DNA of 7,920 bases from an uncultured bacterium (lineage in GTDB: Bacteria; Patescibacteriota; Dojkabacteria; B142; OLB20): assembly GCA_937889205.1 (NCBI GenBank), contig CALARN010000103.1:1-7920 (forward strand). Reading direction: 5' to 3'. Below the pieces are notes generated by a model. That model did no database searches, had not been told where the DNA came from, and saw only the letters and a program-made list of their open reading frames with translations. This document shows positions 5,990 through 7,920 of this stretch, piece after piece (position 1 is the first letter of the stretch; each line of letters opens with the position of its first letter). Both the position numbers and the translations under genes were made by a program.

Positions 5990-7920
5990 TTAGTTTTTAA
6001 ACTCAGCCTTAGCTTCTCGTTCTAGTGTTTTTTTTATCTTCTCGATGACTTGATTTATCTCGTTATCTGTAAGTGTTTTACTTTGACTTTGGAGAGTAAT
6101 GGAGATAGTTAAAGCCTTGTTATTTGTATCATCATCTTTCGTAAAAATATCTTTGAACGAAACATTGGTAACTAATTCGTCAATATTTTCAAGATTTGCA
6201 ATTACTTCAGCAAAACTCTTCTCTTTACTTAGCCAAAAGGTCATATCCCTATGTATCTCTTGAAATATTGATGGCTCTTGATACTGTATTTTATAAGTTG
6301 CATATTCTGAAAGCTTTGAAGCATTCAGTTCGAAAATCCCTACTCTACCCTCAATATTTAGGTTTTGTGTAATTTCTGGATGTAATTCTCCGATAAATCC
6401 AACATCTTCGCCCTGAATAGAAACTACTGCACTACGACCTGGATGCAACAATCTATAGCCAATGAAATGGTGTTTATCAGAAAGAGGTGTGAAATCGAAT
6501 TTAAGGCCCAAATCATCAGCAAGTTGCTCAAGTGCTCCTTTTACGATAAAGTATTGGACTTTATTTGCAAATTCGTAATGTAATCCTGCTACATGAAATG
6601 GTTGTAAATGAATGTTGTTATCGTCTAATGCTTTATACACCACCCTACCAGTTTCAAAAAATCCGAAGGCATCTCGTTTGTTAGCATTTAATTCAATTGC
6701 GGCGAGCATATTAGGAAGCAATAAATTTCGCATATGTGTTGTCTCTGGAGATAGCGGGTTTTTTAATGCTAAGCATTCCTCAATCTTCAATAATAGTTTT
6801 TCATAATGAGATTTAGCTACGAATGAATATGTTTGAATTTCGTCTAGGCCTGAAGCTGATAGTGAACTGATTAATGCTCTTTGTAGTTTTAATCCTTTAG
6901 ACAGTATCTGAGAAGTGATCTCTTTCTTTGGAAGTGTTGGTTCGAATTTTTCATAGCCATACATTCTAGCAATTTCTTCAAGAATATCGGCTGGTAATAG
7001 TATGTCGTTGCGATAGGTCGGAATAGTGACTATTACATCTAAATTGATTTCAGGAGAAACGCTTTCATTAGGAATTTTCTCAACATCGGCCACGACAAGC
7101 CCAAGTCTTTCGAGGTAGGAAATAATCTCTTTTGTTGTAAGCGTTACTCCTAAGAACCTAGGGACTAAAGACAAATCAATTTTAATTTCGCGTTCGTTTC
7201 TTTTCTCTAAGTATATATCACTAATTTCTGAAGCTACCTCGGCTTGAGATAAGTCACAAATAAGTTGAACTGCAGAAATTAAGCCCTCCATAGCTAGTTC
7301 AGGATCTTGCCCCTTTTCAAATCTTGTACTTGCCTCTGTTCTTATTCCTAGCTTTCTCGAAGTCCTTCTAATTGAATACATATTGAAATTTGCCGCTTCA
7401 ATTATAATATTCTTTGTGGAAGAAGTGATTTCTGAGTGTGCCCCACCTATAATACCCGCAATGTTATCAATTTTATTGCCTGAGCTTATTACCTGCATTG
7501 ACTCATCAAGCTTATACTCTTTTTCATCTAACCCCATTAACAGTTCGTCGTTTCGAGCCATTCTTACGGTCAATTTTTTTTCTGCCAGTTGGTCATAATC
7601 ATAAGTGTGTAATGGTTGCCCCTTATCAAACATTACATAATTAGCGGCATCGACAATGTTGTTAATTGGTCTGATACCGGTAGCACTTAAAATTGATTGG
7701 AGCCACAATGGTGATGGCTGTACAACTGCATCTGCTAAGCAAATTGAGACGAATCGAGTGCATAAATCGCTTGAGGTTTTAACTTTTACTTCAAATGGTA
7801 ATTTATTGGTAGGAATTACAGGGATATCTACAGAATTCTCAATCAACTTCAAATTGAAAAAAGCTGCAATTTCTCGGGCGATTCCTTTATGTGAAAAACA
7901 ATCAGGTCGATGAGAAATCG
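5990..7920 (-). CDS. pheT: Phenylalanyl-tRNA synthetase beta subunit (N-terminus outside window)
   Basis: The beta subunit of the alpha2-beta2 enzyme that charges tRNA-Phe. It holds the editing site and much of the tRNA-binding surface. The frame is open to the right edge: 642 complete codons are visible, so roughly 150-160 N-terminal residues (the tRNA-binding OB domain) are missing compared with the usual 780-800. A TTG at 7852 that could be taken as a start is internal, because the frame before it reads SHRPDCFSHKGIAREIAAFF, the conserved family stretch near the start of the core. Visible numbering from 7918: the B3/B4 editing domain is at about 50-215 (GIRPINNIVDAANYVMFDKG at 81-100). The B5 domain is at about 245-325 (IPTYRNDILLPADILEEIAR). 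The catalytic-like core is at about 340-535 (MRNLLLPNMLAAIELNANKR, GFFETGRVV). The C-terminal FDX-ACB anticodon-binding domain is at about 547-642 (IHRDMTFWL, SKTLTDNEIN). pheS would be expected beyond the right edge. It converges on the penicillin-binding protein gene and shares its terminator. Confidence 0.97.
   Translation of the reverse strand, partial: ISHRPDCFSHKGIAREIAAFFNLKLIENSVDIPVIPTNKLPFEVKVKTSSDLCTRFVSICLADAVVQPSPLWLQSILSATGIRPINNIVDAANYVMFDKGQPLHTYDYDQLAEKKLTVRMARNDELLMGLDEKEYKLDESMQVISSGNKIDNIAGIIGGAHSEITSSTKNIIIEAANFNMYSIRRTSRKLGIRTEASTRFEKGQDPELAMEGLISAVQLICDLSQAEVASEISDIYLEKRNEREIKIDLSLVPRFLGVTLTTKEIISYLERLGLVVADVEKIPNESVSPEINLDVIVTIPTYRNDILLPADILEEIARMYGYEKFEPTLPKKEITSQILSKGLKLQRALISSLSASGLDEIQTYSFVAKSHYEKLLLKIEECLALKNPLSPETTHMRNLLLPNMLAAIELNANKRDAFGFFETGRVVYKALDDNNIHLQPFHVAGLHYEFANKVQYFIVKGALEQLADDLGLKFDFTPLSDKHHFIGYRLLHPGRSAVVSIQGEDVGFIGELHPEITQNLNIEGRVGIFELNASKLSEYATYKIQYQEPSIFQEIHRDMTFWLSKEKSFAEVIANLENIDELVTNVSFKDIFTKDDDTNNKALTISITLQSQSKTLTDNEINQVIEKIKKTLEREAKAEFKN

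Noticed and set aside
6028..6035. Run of eight T in pheT as a possible frameshift site
   Set aside because: The FDX-ACB domain reads through in one frame on both sides (INQVIEKIKKTLEREAKAEF), so the run encodes ordinary Lys codons.
7850..7852. TTG as the pheT start codon
   Set aside because: The frame continues upstream to the window edge with conserved PheT sequence (RPDCFSHKGIAREIAAF), so this TTG is an internal leucine.
6612..7913. Short plus-strand open frames of 64-85 codons opposite pheT (6612-6806, 7383-7598, 7656-7913)
   Set aside because: They lie fully antisense to a well-conserved gene, have no recognisable domain and no ribosome site, and look like shadows.
1..7920. CRISPR array, insertion sequence, prophage attachment site, riboswitch or rRNA
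   Set aside because: No regularly spaced repeats, transposase, terminal repeats, recognisable RNA fold other than tRNA-Ser, or tRNA-flanking direct repeat was seen.

Overview
The window is AT-rich, roughly 35-40% GC by eye, and reads as a chromosomal segment of a small-genome, Gram-positive-like bacterium. The best guess is the Candidate Phyla Radiation (Patescibacteria). The style of the penicillin-binding protein (a Cys-bracketed insert before its GGSTITQQ motif, an Ig-like tail), the XRE-DUF4065 regulator and a tRNA gene without encoded CCA all resemble what is known from that group. This is inference from protein character, not a phylogenetic result. The genetic code looks standard: no in-frame TGA interrupts about 2,040 codons of the three long genes, and one gene ends in TGA.

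Layout, left to right. 1-1227 (minus) is the 5' part of a secreted surface protein whose 3' end lies before the window. A 104-131 bp divergent intergenic region (1228-1358, depending on which start is used) carries a 21-bp dyad overlapping the best promoter. 1359-2144 (plus) encodes an XRE-type DNA-binding protein fused to a Panacea/DUF4065-like domain. It converges on a GNAT acetyltransferase (2222-2701, minus). That gene sits directly downstream of a tRNA-Ser(UGA) gene (2720-2806, minus), which has a perfect extended -10 promoter. From 2948 to 5932 (plus) runs a bifunctional class A penicillin-binding protein with all catalytic motifs intact and two C-terminal Ig-like modules. Two TGTACA palindromes lie just upstream of it. 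A strong bidirectional terminator (5946-5977) separates it from pheT, the phenylalanyl-tRNA synthetase beta subunit (5990-7920, minus), whose N-terminus is beyond the right edge.

Functionally this is mostly ordinary housekeeping: translation (tRNA-Ser, PheT), peptidoglycan synthesis (PBP1A) and envelope display (surface protein). The most unusual part is the left half. There an orphan HTH-Panacea protein, a type normally linked to toxin-antitoxin control, faces a surface-protein gene across a shared putative operator, with no obvious toxin beside it. No CRISPR array, insertion sequence, attachment site, rRNA or riboswitch was recognised.
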